From Clostridia bacterium (GTDB taxonomy: Bacteria > Bacillota > Clostridia > Oscillospirales > QAMX01): a stretch of DNA of 44,005 nt. This document shows positions 1 to 8,368 of the stretch, piece by piece. Where the stretch lies: assembly GCA_017441705.1 (NCBI GenBank), contig JAFRWU010000095.1, positions 1-44,005 of the forward strand, read 5' to 3'. The position numbers and the translations under genes were made by a program. The number at the start of each line of letters is the position of its first letter. The stretch's first letter is position 1. The notes under the pieces are model-generated. The model made no database searches and was not told the DNA's origin. It saw only the letters and a program-made list of their open reading frames with translations.

Positions 1-382
1 ATATTCTGTTATCTACGTTGATAACAAAATGATAACAGCAGTGGCGATAGGCAGAATAATATGGATACTACAAATAATCAAAGGAACTACGAACAGGGCA
101 AACCATATTTCCAAAACGGAATCCGTTAAGTTCTGTCGAGCAGCAATCGTTCCGGGCGGCGCGCAGCGCGCCGCCCGGTCTTTGGCGGAAGAGGAAAGGG
201 AAGGATCATGGAGGAACGTCAGAGACGTCGAATGGCTGCCGCCGGAGACCCTCAACCGCGCGCCGCTCTGTCCGTCCGGACTCCGCCGGGCGATCCGGAG
301 ATCCGGGACTGAGCATGACCCGCATACGAAACAGCGCGTCCTCCCGTCGGGAGGACGCGCTGTTTTTTGTTTGATGGAAAAC
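1..382. other. intergenic stretch with hairpins, no convincing gene
   Basis: The first 380 bases hold no gene that I can recognise. The first 130 bases are AT-rich, with a short inverted repeat GTTATC/GATAAC at 8-25 and a 22-codon open frame at 61-129. A GC-rich perfect hairpin (12-bp arms, CAG loop) lies at 152-178. A 34-codon frame at 208-312 has a purine-rich stretch ahead of its ATG and is followed by the terminator at 331-363. Neither small frame resembles a known family. The left edge may be the tail of a transcript that starts outside the window. Confidence 0.5.
331..370. terminator. strong rho-independent terminator, bidirectional
   Basis: A perfect inverted repeat with arms beginning ACAGCGCGTCCTCC at 331-363 is followed on the plus strand by TTTTTTGTTT. 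On the minus strand it lies just after the stop of the acyltransferase gene, but there only three T residues follow. It therefore ends a plus-strand transcript best and probably also the minus-strand operon. Confidence 0.8.
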
Positions 383-1315
383 TCAGTGCAGGATCTTCTC
401 CCCGTCGAAGAGGAAGAAGCCCAGGCCGTCGCCGGCTTTGTGCCCGGAAAGGAGCCAGTCGGCGTAGGCGCGGCGGAAGGAGGTGTCCCGGGGAAGATCG
501 GCGGGAGCCTTGCCGGCGTCGCGGCCGTAAAGCCTCCAGGCGTCGTGAAAATCGTCCTTTTCCGCCCAGGCTACGATGTGAAAATCGCTCTGGAACTTCA
601 GAATGTTCATGTGAGAAGGCAGGAACTCCTTCATCCGGGGATAGAGCAGCCAGGAGCCGCATCCGAACAGCACCTTCCCGTCGGGAAAGAGCGGGGAAAG
701 ATGGCGGTAGGCTTCCCGGTAGGAATCGTACCGCACCTCGTCCGTCAGAGGGATCCCGGAGGAGGGGATGTGGAAATTGATATAGAGATCGCCGTCCCGG
801 ATCAGACGGCCGGAGGGGAAGGAGGCTCCCAGCGGATCGCCGCCCGGCGCCATGCGGAAGCGGGAGATCTCATACTGGAACCGGCCGAAGCCGAACCGCG
901 CCAGCCGGAAGAACCCGTCGAACCAGCTCGTCACGAAGGTGCCCGGGACGCCGCGGTTTTCGATGCATTCCAGAAGCTTACACCGCAGGTCGTCCATGGT
1001 GCGCCAGTAGACCTTTTCCTCCATGCCGATGAATTTGTATTTCTCCCAAAGATCCTCGACCAGGGAGAGCAGGAATACGAAATCCAGGGTTTCTTCTCTC
1101 ACGTCGTTGGCGCCGGCAAGGGCGTGGAGCGGCTCCAGAAGATCGCCCATCGCGGCGCGGTGAGTGAGATAACGCGCGCGGATCTCCTCAAAAGCGTCGC
1201 CGAACTCTTTTTCGGACGCAAGGCGCGCGAAAACCTTCCGAAAGGTCTCGACCGCGTCCTCGGGATACATATAGTGCGCCGTAAATTCCTCCGGAAAAGG
1301 CGTGAATCCGGTCAT
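383..1315 (-). CDS. GNAT-like acyltransferase-domain protein (NAT_N / GNAT_C type)
   Basis: This 310-residue soluble protein has no signal peptide or membrane segment. The C-terminal half carries INFHIPSSGIPLT followed by YDSYREAYRHL, which I recognise from the clostridial family annotated as acyltransferase-domain protein with a GNAT-like C-terminal domain (formerly DUF5596). The N-terminal half is all-helical, as in the NAT_N partner domain. The substrate is unknown. The start is supported by an AAGGAGGAAA ribosome site directly before ATG at 1315. It begins 12 bases after the nucleoside hydrolase stop, so the two genes are very probably one transcript ending at the 331-363 terminator. The family call rests on remembered motif similarity; catalytic function is inferred. 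Confidence 0.75.
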   Translation of the reverse strand: MTGFTPFPEEFTAHYMYPEDAVETFRKVFARLASEKEFGDAFEEIRARYLTHRAAMGDLLEPLHALAGANDVREETLDFVFLLSLVEDLWEKYKFIGMEEKVYWRTMDDLRCKLLECIENRGVPGTFVTSWFDGFFRLARFGFGRFQYEISRFRMAPGGDPLGASFPSGRLIRDGDLYINFHIPSSGIPLTDEVRYDSYREAYRHLSPLFPDGKVLFGCGSWLLYPRMKEFLPSHMNILKFQSDFHIVAWAEKDDFHDAWRLYGRDAGKAPADLPRDTSFRRAYADWLLSGHKAGDGLGFFLFDGEKILH

Positions 1316-1327
1316 ATCGTTTCCTCC

Positions 1328-2245
1328 TTATTTGTTCCGGAGCTTCTCTCCGGTGATTTTTTCGACGAGATCGGCGAAAAGACGGTCGCGCTCGATGTAG
1401 GTGACGACCCGGATCAGAGGACGGTGGGGATCGAACGCCCAGTGTCCGTCGGGCTCGGGGATCGGGGCGGGGACCAGCTTGTCGCGCATGAATCCCTCGC
1501 CGGCGAGCCAGCCGATCGCCGCCGCGTCCCAGATCTGCTTGGACCAGCAGGGCAGGGGATTGCGCATCTCGGTATACTCGACGGTGTTGCGGCAGAGGTA
1601 ATCGGCCAGCGGGTTTTTCCCCAGGAAGAAATGCTCCAGCTCGTACCGTGTGGAAACGAAGGAGGAAACCACCCCCATGCAGGGAAGCAGCACCACCGGC
1701 ATCCCGCATCCCAGGACGACCCGCGCGGCGGCGACGTCCTGGAAAAGATTGAATTCCCGGTTGTCCGGCCAGTCCAGCGCGTTGCCGCCCAGCCACACGA
1801 GAGTCATCCGGTCGGCCACCCGCGGATCGAGCAGCACGGCCGAGGCCACGTTGGTGACGGCGCCGATGGCCGCCACGTAGAGGGGTTCTCCCTCGGGCAT
1901 GGAAAGGGCCGTGTCGCGGATGAAGCGGGCGGCGGGGGAATCCACCGGCGTCTTCTCGTCGGGAAGATAGCTCCGCGAGCCCTCGAAGACCGGATAGTCC
2001 GCGCCGAGGAAGGCGAGAAGCTTCCGGATCTCGTCGTAGCTTTTGACCATGCCGTCCTCCGGAGAGGAGGAGCGGTCGTTGAAGAAGGGAGCCGCGGTGA
2101 AGCCCCGAATGTCGAATTTCGCAAGCTTTACCAGATAGGAAAGGGCGAACTGATCGTCGATTTCGTTGTAGGTATCGGTATCCAGAATGACCTTCGCGCC
2201 CGGTGCCGGGCGGGAAAGATAACGCATGCGCATTTCGTCGGTCAT
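1328..2245 (-). CDS. inosine/uridine-preferring nucleoside hydrolase family protein
   Basis: This is a 305-residue cytoplasmic protein of the IUNH family, which cleaves the N-glycosidic bond of ribonucleosides to give ribose and a free base. The N-terminal calcium-binding motif is present as DTDTYNEIDD at residues 22-31; the usual form is DTDPGxDD, so the two residues after DTD differ while the metal-binding aspartates remain. The central IGAVTNVA and WLGGNALDWPDNREFN segments match the family's substrate-loop region. Length is typical. AAAGGATG precedes the ATG. It is the first gene of a two-gene minus-strand operon with the acyltransferase. Exact nucleoside preference cannot be read from the sequence. 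Confidence 0.88.
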   Translation of the reverse strand: MTDEMRMRYLSRPAPGAKVILDTDTYNEIDDQFALSYLVKLAKFDIRGFTAAPFFNDRSSSPEDGMVKSYDEIRKLLAFLGADYPVFEGSRSYLPDEKTPVDSPAARFIRDTALSMPEGEPLYVAAIGAVTNVASAVLLDPRVADRMTLVWLGGNALDWPDNREFNLFQDVAAARVVLGCGMPVVLLPCMGVVSSFVSTRYELEHFFLGKNPLADYLCRNTVEYTEMRNPLPCWSKQIWDAAAIGWLAGEGFMRDKLVPAPIPEPDGHWAFDPHRPLIRVVTYIERDRLFADLVEKITGEKLRNK

Positions 2246-2311
2246 CGCATAATCATCCTTTCGTCTTGATGAGCTGAGGGGGATCCCCGGCGGAAAAGAC
2301 CGGGGGATAAA

Positions 2312-2343
2312 CGAAGAGCCCGAAAAAGCTTTCGGGTTCTTCG
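2312..2343 (-). terminator. terminator after DUF4364 gene
   Basis: An inverted repeat (CGAAGAACCCGAAAG on the minus strand, then its near complement) sits eight bases after the DUF4364 stop, followed by GTTTAT. It separates the galK-DUF4364 transcript from the nucleoside hydrolase operon downstream. Confidence 0.7.
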
Positions 2344-2350
2344 TATGCGT

Positions 2351-2902
2351 TTATTTCTGTTCTTTCTCCGGCTTCGGGGAATAATCGTCCAGAAGCGCCG
2401 CAAGCACGCGCTTGTAGATCTCTTCGGCGTTTTCCTCGAAATTCCGTTCCAGCTCGGCACCCTGCTCGGAGCTGACGGTCAGGAGAGAAAGGGAAAGGAT
2501 CTCGTCAAGCCCGTCGCTGAGAGAAAGCCGGGTGGTGAAATGATTCCTGCCCTCCGCCTTTTCGGTGGAGGCGGAGATCAGCGCGTCGCGCCGCGCGCTT
2601 GCGATCGCGCGGGTCGCCGCGTTCTGCGCGTCGCGCCGGACCGAGAAGGGCAGGACTCTTCCCAGAGCGTCGAAATTCCGTTTTCCCTCTGCGGTGATCG
2701 AATATCCCGCCTCGTCCTCCCGGACGAATCCGTCGTCCCGGAGCTCCCGGAGGGAGGAGGCGTAATTGAAATAGTCCGCCAGAGGATCGCTCTGCACCGC
2801 CTGCAGGAGGATTTCGTTGGAAATCGGCTCCCCGATCACGTCCAGAACGTACAGGATCAGAAATTTCATGTCCGATCCGCTGCGGATGTATCCCTCTGCC
2901 AT
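2351..2902 (-). CDS. DUF4364 family winged-helix-like regulator
   Basis: This 183-residue soluble protein matches DUF4364, a Firmicute family that looks like a winged-helix transcription factor. The N-terminal 85 residues run FLILYVLDVIGEPISN, then SLRELRDDGFVREDEAGY and SITAEGKRNFDALG, the helix-turn-helix plus wing pattern of PadR/MarR-like proteins. The C-terminal half is a mixed region typical of the family. A GGAAGGATC site precedes the ATG. It follows galK by 78 bases on the same strand and may be cotranscribed. No ligand or target is known for the family, so a regulatory role is inference from the fold. Confidence 0.85.
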   Translation of the reverse strand: MAEGYIRSGSDMKFLILYVLDVIGEPISNEILLQAVQSDPLADYFNYASSLRELRDDGFVREDEAGYSITAEGKRNFDALGRVLPFSVRRDAQNAATRAIASARRDALISASTEKAEGRNHFTTRLSLSDGLDEILSLSLLTVSSEQGAELERNFEENAEEIYKRVLAALLDDYSPKPEKEQK

Positions 2903-2980
2903 GGGTCAGATCCTTCCCGGCCGGTTCCGGCCGCCCGATGACCGCCCGCCTCCCCGCGGAAAGCGGAGCGGATCAGAAAA

Positions 2981-4165
2981 TCAGAGATCGGTCAGCTCCA
3001 TCGCGCCGTCGCCCGCGCCGCTGACGTAGAATTCGGGGACCAGGCCGGTCAGCTCGGTGTATTTTTTGCCGACGGTTTCGATGAAGGAATCCACGCATTC
3101 GTTCTTCACGATGCTGACGGTGCATCCGCCGAATCCGGCGCCGGTCATGCGGCTTCCGATGCAGCCTTCGGTCTTCTGCGCGGTTTCGGCCATGGCGTCA
3201 AGCTCCGGACCGGTGACCTCGTAAAGCTCCTTCAGGGACTTGTGGGACGCGTTGAGAAGCTGGCCGAAGCCGAGGAGGTCGCCCTTCTTCAGGAGCTCCA
3301 CGGCCTTGAGCACGCGGGCGTTTTCGTAGACGGAGTGCTCCGCGCGGTTCCGGATGATCCCGGTCGGATAGATGTCCTTATGCGCCTCGAACTGTTCGGG
3401 GGTCAGGGAACACATGGCGTCCAGATCGGGGAAGACCTTTTTCAGGCATTCCATGGCGACGTCGCATTCGGCGCGGCGCTCGTTGTACTTCGAGTCGGCA
3501 AGGCCTCTCTTTTTCTTGGTGTTGCCGATGACGATGGAATAGCCGGTCATGTCCATGGGGACGAGCTCGTAATCCAGAGTGTTGCAGTCGAGCAGGATCG
3601 CCATATCCTTTTTGCCCATGGCGGAGGCGAACTGATCCATGATGCCGCAGTTGACGCCGACGAAGTTGTTTTCGGCTTTCTGACCGATCACGGCCATTTC
3701 CACCAGGTCGATCACCGCTTCTTTTCCGGCGGCTTCCAGGCCCAGGGTCGCCATGGCGATGGCGGTGGCCACCTCGATGGAGGCGGAGCTGGAAAGACCG
3801 GATCCGAAGGGGACGTTGCCCCAGAACAGCATGTCGCAGCCGACCAGAGGATATCCGGCCTTCTGCAGCTCGTCGCAGACGCCCAGCTGATAAGCACCCC
3901 AGTCCTTGCCCTTCTTTTCCTCCAGATGATCCAGATCCCCCTCGGCGATGATCGAAAGATCGTCGGCGGCGATGCGCATCTTCCGGTCGGGACGGACGCG
4001 GCAGAGAACGACGTTTTTCATTTCCAGCGCGGCGGGGAAAACCTTGCCGCCGTTGTAGTCGATGTGTTCTCCGATCAGATTGACGCGGCCCGGCGCCGCG
4101 AAGACGCGGACGTCGCCCTCGCCGAAGAGACGGTCGAATTTTGCTTTCAGAGCTTTGTAATCCAT
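2981..4165 (-). CDS. galK: galactokinase
   Basis: Galactokinase phosphorylates alpha-D-galactose to galactose-1-phosphate with ATP, the entry step of the Leloir pathway. The 394-residue protein has all three GHMP-kinase signatures: the galactokinase signature GRVNLIGEHIDYNGG at 26-40, the glycine/serine-rich ATP loop PFGSGLSSSAS at 119-129, and the C-terminal GAGFGGCTVSIV motif. Length and order are normal for the family. The ATG at 4165 is preceded by GGGAGG. No galT or galE lies nearby, so the rest of the pathway must be elsewhere. A weak -10-like TATGAT at 4206-4211 (minus) could be its promoter, but no good -35 accompanies it. Confidence 0.96.
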   Translation of the reverse strand: MDYKALKAKFDRLFGEGDVRVFAAPGRVNLIGEHIDYNGGKVFPAALEMKNVVLCRVRPDRKMRIAADDLSIIAEGDLDHLEEKKGKDWGAYQLGVCDELQKAGYPLVGCDMLFWGNVPFGSGLSSSASIEVATAIAMATLGLEAAGKEAVIDLVEMAVIGQKAENNFVGVNCGIMDQFASAMGKKDMAILLDCNTLDYELVPMDMTGYSIVIGNTKKKRGLADSKYNERRAECDVAMECLKKVFPDLDAMCSLTPEQFEAHKDIYPTGIIRNRAEHSVYENARVLKAVELLKKGDLLGFGQLLNASHKSLKELYEVTGPELDAMAETAQKTEGCIGSRMTGAGFGGCTVSIVKNECVDSFIETVGKKYTELTGLVPEFYVSGAGDGAMELTDL

Positions 4166-4298
4166 ATCGTTGCCTCCCAGTCTTCTTTGGTACTGGAGTT
4201 ATTCTATCATAAAGAGGGGGAAAAGAAAAGGCCTTTTTTTCGCGCATTTTTCGGCTGCGTCCCGGAGCGGAAAGGAGAGAAGAGGCGCGAGACGGCAG

Positions 4299-4327
4299 TT
4301 GTTTTTCGGGAAGGAATGTGATAAAAT
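4299..4327 (+). promoter_or_regulatory. sigma-A-type promoter for the GH78-like operon
   Basis: TTGTTT at 4299-4304 and TAAAAT at 4322-4327 are separated by exactly 17 bases. They lie 67 bases ahead of the GH78-like start and diverge from galK. Confidence 0.6.
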
Positions 4328-4393
4328 ACTGGAAAAGACGCTCTGCTTTCCGCTGCCGGCGGGAAAGCGCGCTATGAAAGAAGGAAAACCGTC

Positions 4394-6103
4394 ATGAACC
4401 TTTCCGACCGCATTCCCGGCTTCAAATCCAAAGACGACCGGGCCCGGTACATCCTCGCCCCCGAAAGGATCCTTCTGGTCCGGGGAGAGGTGGAAAACGC
4501 CTCCTCTCTTCTCGAAAAGGCCGTAAGCCAGACGCCCATGAAAGCCGCCCTGGCCGGGGGAAAGCTGGTGCCGCCGGCGATCCTCCGGAACAAGTCCGGA
4601 CAAGAAAAGGCCGGGGTGCTCCTGGATTTCGGACGGGAGCTGCACGGCTCCTTCCGCTTTTATGCGGGCGTAGCCTCTCTCAAAAGCGGCGAACGGCACG
4701 CGAAAGTGCTGGTAAGGCTCGGGGAGAGCGCGTCCGAGGCGCTCACGCCCTTCGGCGTGAAAAACGCCGGAAACGATCACGCCCTCCGGGATCACGTCTA
4801 TACCGTCCCCTTCATGAGCGCCACCGAAACCGGCGAATCGGGCTTCCGGTTCGCGTATATCGAGCTTCAGGACGAGGAGGGCGAGCTTCCGGTCCAATCG
4901 GCCGAGGCGACCCTGATTTTCTATGACATGCCCGAGACCGGCGTGCTCCATACCAGCGATCCGCTGGTGGATAAAATCTACGACACCGCGGCCTGGACCC
5001 TCCGGATGAACCTGCAGAGATATCTCTGGGACGGGATCAAGCGCGACAGACTCGTCTGGGCGGGCGACCTCAACACCGAGGTGAAGACCTGCCTTGCGCT
5101 CTTCGGGGATCATCCGACCCTCTATAGATCGCTGGATTACGCAAGGGACACCACCCCCGAAGGAGGGTGGATGAACGGATATTCCTCCTATTCCATGTGG
5201 TGGGTGATCTGCCAGTACGATCTCTATCTCGCCACCGGGAACATGGACTATCTCAAAACGCAGAAGAAAGCCCTGAAGGGGATCCTTCGGGGAATTGCCG
5301 AATATATCGCCCCCGACGGCAGAGAAGAACTTCCGCCCTACCGGTTCATGGACTGGCCGAATCTCGCGAATGCCGAGGCCACCCACGCGGGGCTTCAGGG
5401 GCTTCTGCGCCTCGGCTATCTGCGGGGAGAGGCGCTGATGGAGGCGCTGGGGGATCCTGAAACCGCCTCGTTCTGCCGGGAAAAGGCGGCGCTTCTCGCC
5501 CGTCACAAGCCCGATCCCGCGCGTTCCAAGCAGGCGGCCTCCTTCCTGGCCCTCGCGGACCTCGGGGATCCCGGGACCCTTTACCGGGAGGTCATCGGCC
5601 CGGGCGGCGCGAAGGGGTATTCCACCTTCCTCGGGTACTACACCCTGAAGGCCGCGGCCCTCGCCGGGGAATACGACGCGGCGCTCAAGACCATGAAGGA
5701 CTACTGGGGCGGCATGATCCAAATGGGCGCCACCTCCTTCTTCGAGGATTTCGATATCGACTGGATGGAAAACTCCTTCGGGATCGATTCGCTCCCGGTG
5801 GAGGGGAAACACGATCTCCACGGCGATTTCGGCGGCTACTGCTACCGGAACTTCCGGCACAGCCTGTGCCACGGATGGGCCTCCGGGCCGGTGCCCTATC
5901 TCCAGGAGACCCTTCTCGGGGTCGCCTTCCTGGAACCGGGCGGAAAAAAGGTCCGCATCGCCCCGCATCTTTCGGGGCTCGCCTTCGCCGAGGGAAGCGT
6001 TCCCACCCCCTACGGCGTGATCCGTGTGCGCCACGAGGCGACGCCCGACGGCGTCAGAAGCGAGATCAGCCTCCCCGAAGGCGTGGAAGCGGCGGAGGAA
6101 TGA
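4394..6103 (+). CDS. GH78-like alpha-L-rhamnosidase family protein, intracellular
   Basis: The 569-residue protein resembles the alpha-L-rhamnosidase (GH78) family, which releases terminal rhamnose from plant glycans. An N-terminal beta-sandwich region leads to an (alpha/alpha)6 barrel containing DGIKRDRLVWAGDL, the subfamily equivalent of the catalytic-region motif in which rhamnosidases usually show RER; here it is RDR. The SYSMWWV and ASGPVPYL segments fit the barrel, and a C-terminal beta domain begins near GGKKVRIAP. There is no signal peptide and the protein is shorter than most secreted GH78 enzymes, so it probably acts on imported oligosaccharides. It is the promoter-proximal gene of a run that continues three bases later into the ttcA-like gene. 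Substrate is uncertain. Confidence 0.82.
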   Translation: MNLSDRIPGFKSKDDRARYILAPERILLVRGEVENASSLLEKAVSQTPMKAALAGGKLVPPAILRNKSGQEKAGVLLDFGRELHGSFRFYAGVASLKSGERHAKVLVRLGESASEALTPFGVKNAGNDHALRDHVYTVPFMSATETGESGFRFAYIELQDEEGELPVQSAEATLIFYDMPETGVLHTSDPLVDKIYDTAAWTLRMNLQRYLWDGIKRDRLVWAGDLNTEVKTCLALFGDHPTLYRSLDYARDTTPEGGWMNGYSSYSMWWVICQYDLYLATGNMDYLKTQKKALKGILRGIAEYIAPDGREELPPYRFMDWPNLANAEATHAGLQGLLRLGYLRGEALMEALGDPETASFCREKAALLARHKPDPARSKQAASFLALADLGDPGTLYREVIGPGGAKGYSTFLGYYTLKAAALAGEYDAALKTMKDYWGGMIQMGATSFFEDFDIDWMENSFGIDSLPVEGKHDLHGDFGGYCYRNFRHSLCHGWASGPVPYLQETLLGVAFLEPGGKKVRIAPHLSGLAFAEGSVPTPYGVIRVRHEATPDGVRSEISLPEGVEAAEE

Positions 6104-6106
6104 CAG

Positions 6107-6883
6107 TTGGTCAGTCAGAAGATCCTTTCCAAGCTGCGCAAATGCGTGGAGGATTACGACATGCTCCGGGAAGGCGACACGGTCGCCGTGGGGCTTTCGG
6201 GCGGCAAGGACAGCATGACGACCCTCGCCGCGCTCCGGAAGCTTTCGGAGTTTTATCCCGAAAAATTCACCGTCAAGGCGATCAGCATCGGTCTTACGCG
6301 GGATATGAGCGCGTACGATGCCATGGAGGATTTCTGCCGGACCCTGGGCGTGGAGTATATCCGCGTCCCCACCGACATCCGGGAGATCGTCTTCGACCGG
6401 CGAAACGAAAAGAATCCCTGCTCCCTGTGCGCGAACATGCGCCGGGGCGCTCTGAACCGGGCGGCCCGCGCCGCGGGCTGCAACAAAGTCGCCCTCGGCC
6501 ATCACGCCGACGACGCGGCGGAGACCTTCCTGCTTTCGCTCCTGTTCGAAGGAAGGATCTCCTGCTTCGAGCCGGCGACCTATCTCTCCCGTTCGGGTGT
6601 CACGGTGATCCGGCCGATGCTTTACGCCACCGAAAGCGAAATGCGCGCCGAGGCGAAGCGCCTGCCGGCTCCGGTGGTGAAAAGCCCGTGTCCGGCCGAC
6701 GGCAGCACGCAAAGGCAGGCGGCGAAGGAGCTTCTCCGGTCCCTCGGAAGCCGGTACGGCTCCGTAAGAGAAAAAATCTGCGGCGCGATCATGCGCCTGC
6801 CCCTGGCGGGATGGGAAAAGCGGCCCCGCTCGGAAAGGATCCGAAACCGAGAGCGGGAGGAGAAAGGAGAAAAGGACGAATGA
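6107..6883 (+). CDS. ttcA: TtcA-family tRNA 2-thiocytidine synthetase / PP-loop ATPase
   Basis: This 258-residue protein belongs to the TtcA/TtuA PP-loop ATPases, which activate tRNA cytidine 32 (or a related base) for thiolation. The PP-loop SGGKDS is at residues 31-36. The cysteines that bind the iron-sulfur cluster in the family are present: C105 and C108 in PCSLC, and C195 in SPCPADGS. A GHHADDAAET motif also matches. The start is TTG at 6107, three bases after the upstream stop, supported by GGAGG inside the preceding gene's end. Its stop overlaps the next ATG as ATGA. Whether it modifies C32 or another position is not decidable here. Confidence 0.87.
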   Translation: MVSQKILSKLRKCVEDYDMLREGDTVAVGLSGGKDSMTTLAALRKLSEFYPEKFTVKAISIGLTRDMSAYDAMEDFCRTLGVEYIRVPTDIREIVFDRRNEKNPCSLCANMRRGALNRAARAAGCNKVALGHHADDAAETFLLSLLFEGRISCFEPATYLSRSGVTVIRPMLYATESEMRAEAKRLPAPVVKSPCPADGSTQRQAAKELLRSLGSRYGSVREKICGAIMRLPLAGWEKRPRSERIRNREREEKGEKDE

Positions 6884-7332
6884 GTATTTTCTGGTGCATC
6901 GTATTTATCGTCTTTCTGGTGGTCGAGCTTCTGACCGTGAATCTGGTGACCCTGTGGTTTGCGGCCGGTGCGCTCGGGGCGTGGATCTCGACGGCCTTCA
7001 CCGACAACTGGATCATCCAGACGGCGGTTTTCCTGATCGTGTCGCTGGTCGCCCTTCTGGCGCTTCGCCCGCTGGCGAAGAAGCTGCGCAAGGGCGAACC
7101 GGAGCCCACCAACGCCGACCGCACGGTGGGGAAGGAAGCGATCGTCACCCGCCCGGTGATCAACGACCGCGGCGAAGGCGAGGTCACCGTGGAAGGAGTC
7201 GTCTGGTCGGCCGTATCGGAAAGCGGAGAGCCGCTGACCGAAGGCGAACGGGTCCGCGTGACCGGGATCCGCGGCGTCCGCCTCGTCGTGGAAAGGATCG
7301 CGGAAGAAAAAGCCCCCGCCGGGGAAGAATAA
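6880..7332 (+). CDS. NfeD-like membrane protein with OB-fold domain
   Basis: This 150-residue protein has two or three transmembrane helices in the first 70 residues (SIFWCIVFIVFLVVELL, then LWFAAGALGAWIS and AVFLIVSLVALLAL). A soluble C-terminal beta-rich domain of the NfeD OB-fold type follows, with GKEAIVTRPV, GEVTVEGVVWSA and GERVRVTGIRGVRLVVE. This short NfeD form typically partners with SPFH/stomatin proteins, and the next gene is exactly that. The ATG overlaps the ttcA-like stop by four bases. Its likely role is in membrane microdomain organisation or quality control together with the SPFH protein; that is inferred from family and context. Confidence 0.9.
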   Translation: MSIFWCIVFIVFLVVELLTVNLVTLWFAAGALGAWISTAFTDNWIIQTAVFLIVSLVALLALRPLAKKLRKGEPEPTNADRTVGKEAIVTRPVINDRGEGEVTVEGVVWSAVSESGEPLTEGERVRVTGIRGVRLVVERIAEEKAPAGEE

Positions 7333-7394
7333 ACCCGGCAGGCCCCGGATTCATTATCAACGCCTCACAGGCGATCAAGCAAGGAGGAAAAACT

Positions 7395-8327
7395 ATGCCG
7401 GACAATCTGATCCCCTATCTCATCGGAGCCATCGTCATCCTGATCGTGGTCCTCGTAGTCACCAGCATCAAGATCGTGCCGCAGTCCAAGGCGTTCGTGA
7501 TCGAGCGCCTCGGCGCCTACGCCGGAACGTGGCAGACCGGGCTTCACATGAAGATCCCCTTCATCGACCGGATCGTCAACGTCGTTTCCCTGAAGGAACG
7601 GGTGGCGGACTTCCCGCCCCAGCCGGTGATCACCAAGGATAACGTCACCATGCGGATCGACACGGTGGTTTTCTACCAGATCACCGATCCGAAGCTTTTC
7701 ACCTACGGCGTGGAAAACCCGGTGGCGGCCATCGAGAACCTGTCGGCCACGACGCTCCGGAATATCATCGGCGACATGGAGCTCGACCACACCCTGACCT
7801 CCCGCGATACCATCAACGCCAAGATCCGGTCCATCCTGGACACCGCCACCGATCCCTGGGGGATCAAGGTGAACCGGGTGGAACTGAAAAACATCATGCC
7901 GCCCCAGGAGATCCAGGACGCCATGGAAAAGCAGATGAAGGCCGAGCGCGAACGCCGCGAGGCGATCCTGCGCGCCGAGGGCGAAAAGGCCTCCAAAATT
8001 CTGGCGGCCGAAGGCCTGAAGGAAAGCCAGATCCTCGCCGCCGAGGGCGAAAAGCAGGCGGCGATCCTGCGCGCCGAAGCGGTAAAAGAAGCCCGCATCC
8101 GCGAGGCCGAGGGCGAAGCCCAGGCTCTGATCGCAGTGCGCGAAGCCGAGGCCGAGGCCATCCGCCGCATCAATGACGCCGCTCCCGGAGAAGCCTACCT
8201 GAAGCTCAAGAGCTTCGAGGCCTTCCAGAAGGCCGCCGACGGCAAGGCCACCAAGATCATCGTTCCCTCGGAGATCCAGAGCCTTGCGGGCCTGGTCGCC
8301 GCCGTGAAGGAGACCGCCGCCGAATAA
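7395..8327 (+). CDS. SPFH/Band 7 (stomatin/QmcA-like) membrane protein
   Basis: The 310-residue protein starts with a single N-terminal membrane helix (LIPYLIGAIVILIVVLVV), then an SPFH domain (IVPQSKAFVIERLGAY, DNVTMRIDTVVFYQITDPK, LRNIIGDMELDHTL). A long alanine/glutamate coiled coil with repeated EGEKQAAILRAE-type units covers about residues 175-265. These proteins oligomerise into membrane-bound cages and scaffold microdomains, often with an NfeD partner encoded next door, as here. AAGGAGGAAAA precedes the ATG; longer upstream frames are only read-through of the NfeD gene in another phase. Known relatives include QmcA and bacterial stomatins. The specific client is unknown. Confidence 0.93.
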   Translation: MPDNLIPYLIGAIVILIVVLVVTSIKIVPQSKAFVIERLGAYAGTWQTGLHMKIPFIDRIVNVVSLKERVADFPPQPVITKDNVTMRIDTVVFYQITDPKLFTYGVENPVAAIENLSATTLRNIIGDMELDHTLTSRDTINAKIRSILDTATDPWGIKVNRVELKNIMPPQEIQDAMEKQMKAERERREAILRAEGEKASKILAAEGLKESQILAAEGEKQAAILRAEAVKEARIREAEGEAQALIAVREAEAEAIRRINDAAPGEAYLKLKSFEAFQKAADGKATKIIVPSEIQSLAGLVAAVKETAAE

Positions 8328-8368
8328 GTTGAATGCAGCACAATTGAACGAATCTTTTTTGGAGGAAA

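Noticed and set aside
4206..4234. Promoter for galK on the minus strand
   Set aside because: Only a TATGAT-like -10 is present; the sequence 17 bases upstream does not resemble a -35 box, so it is not listed as a feature.
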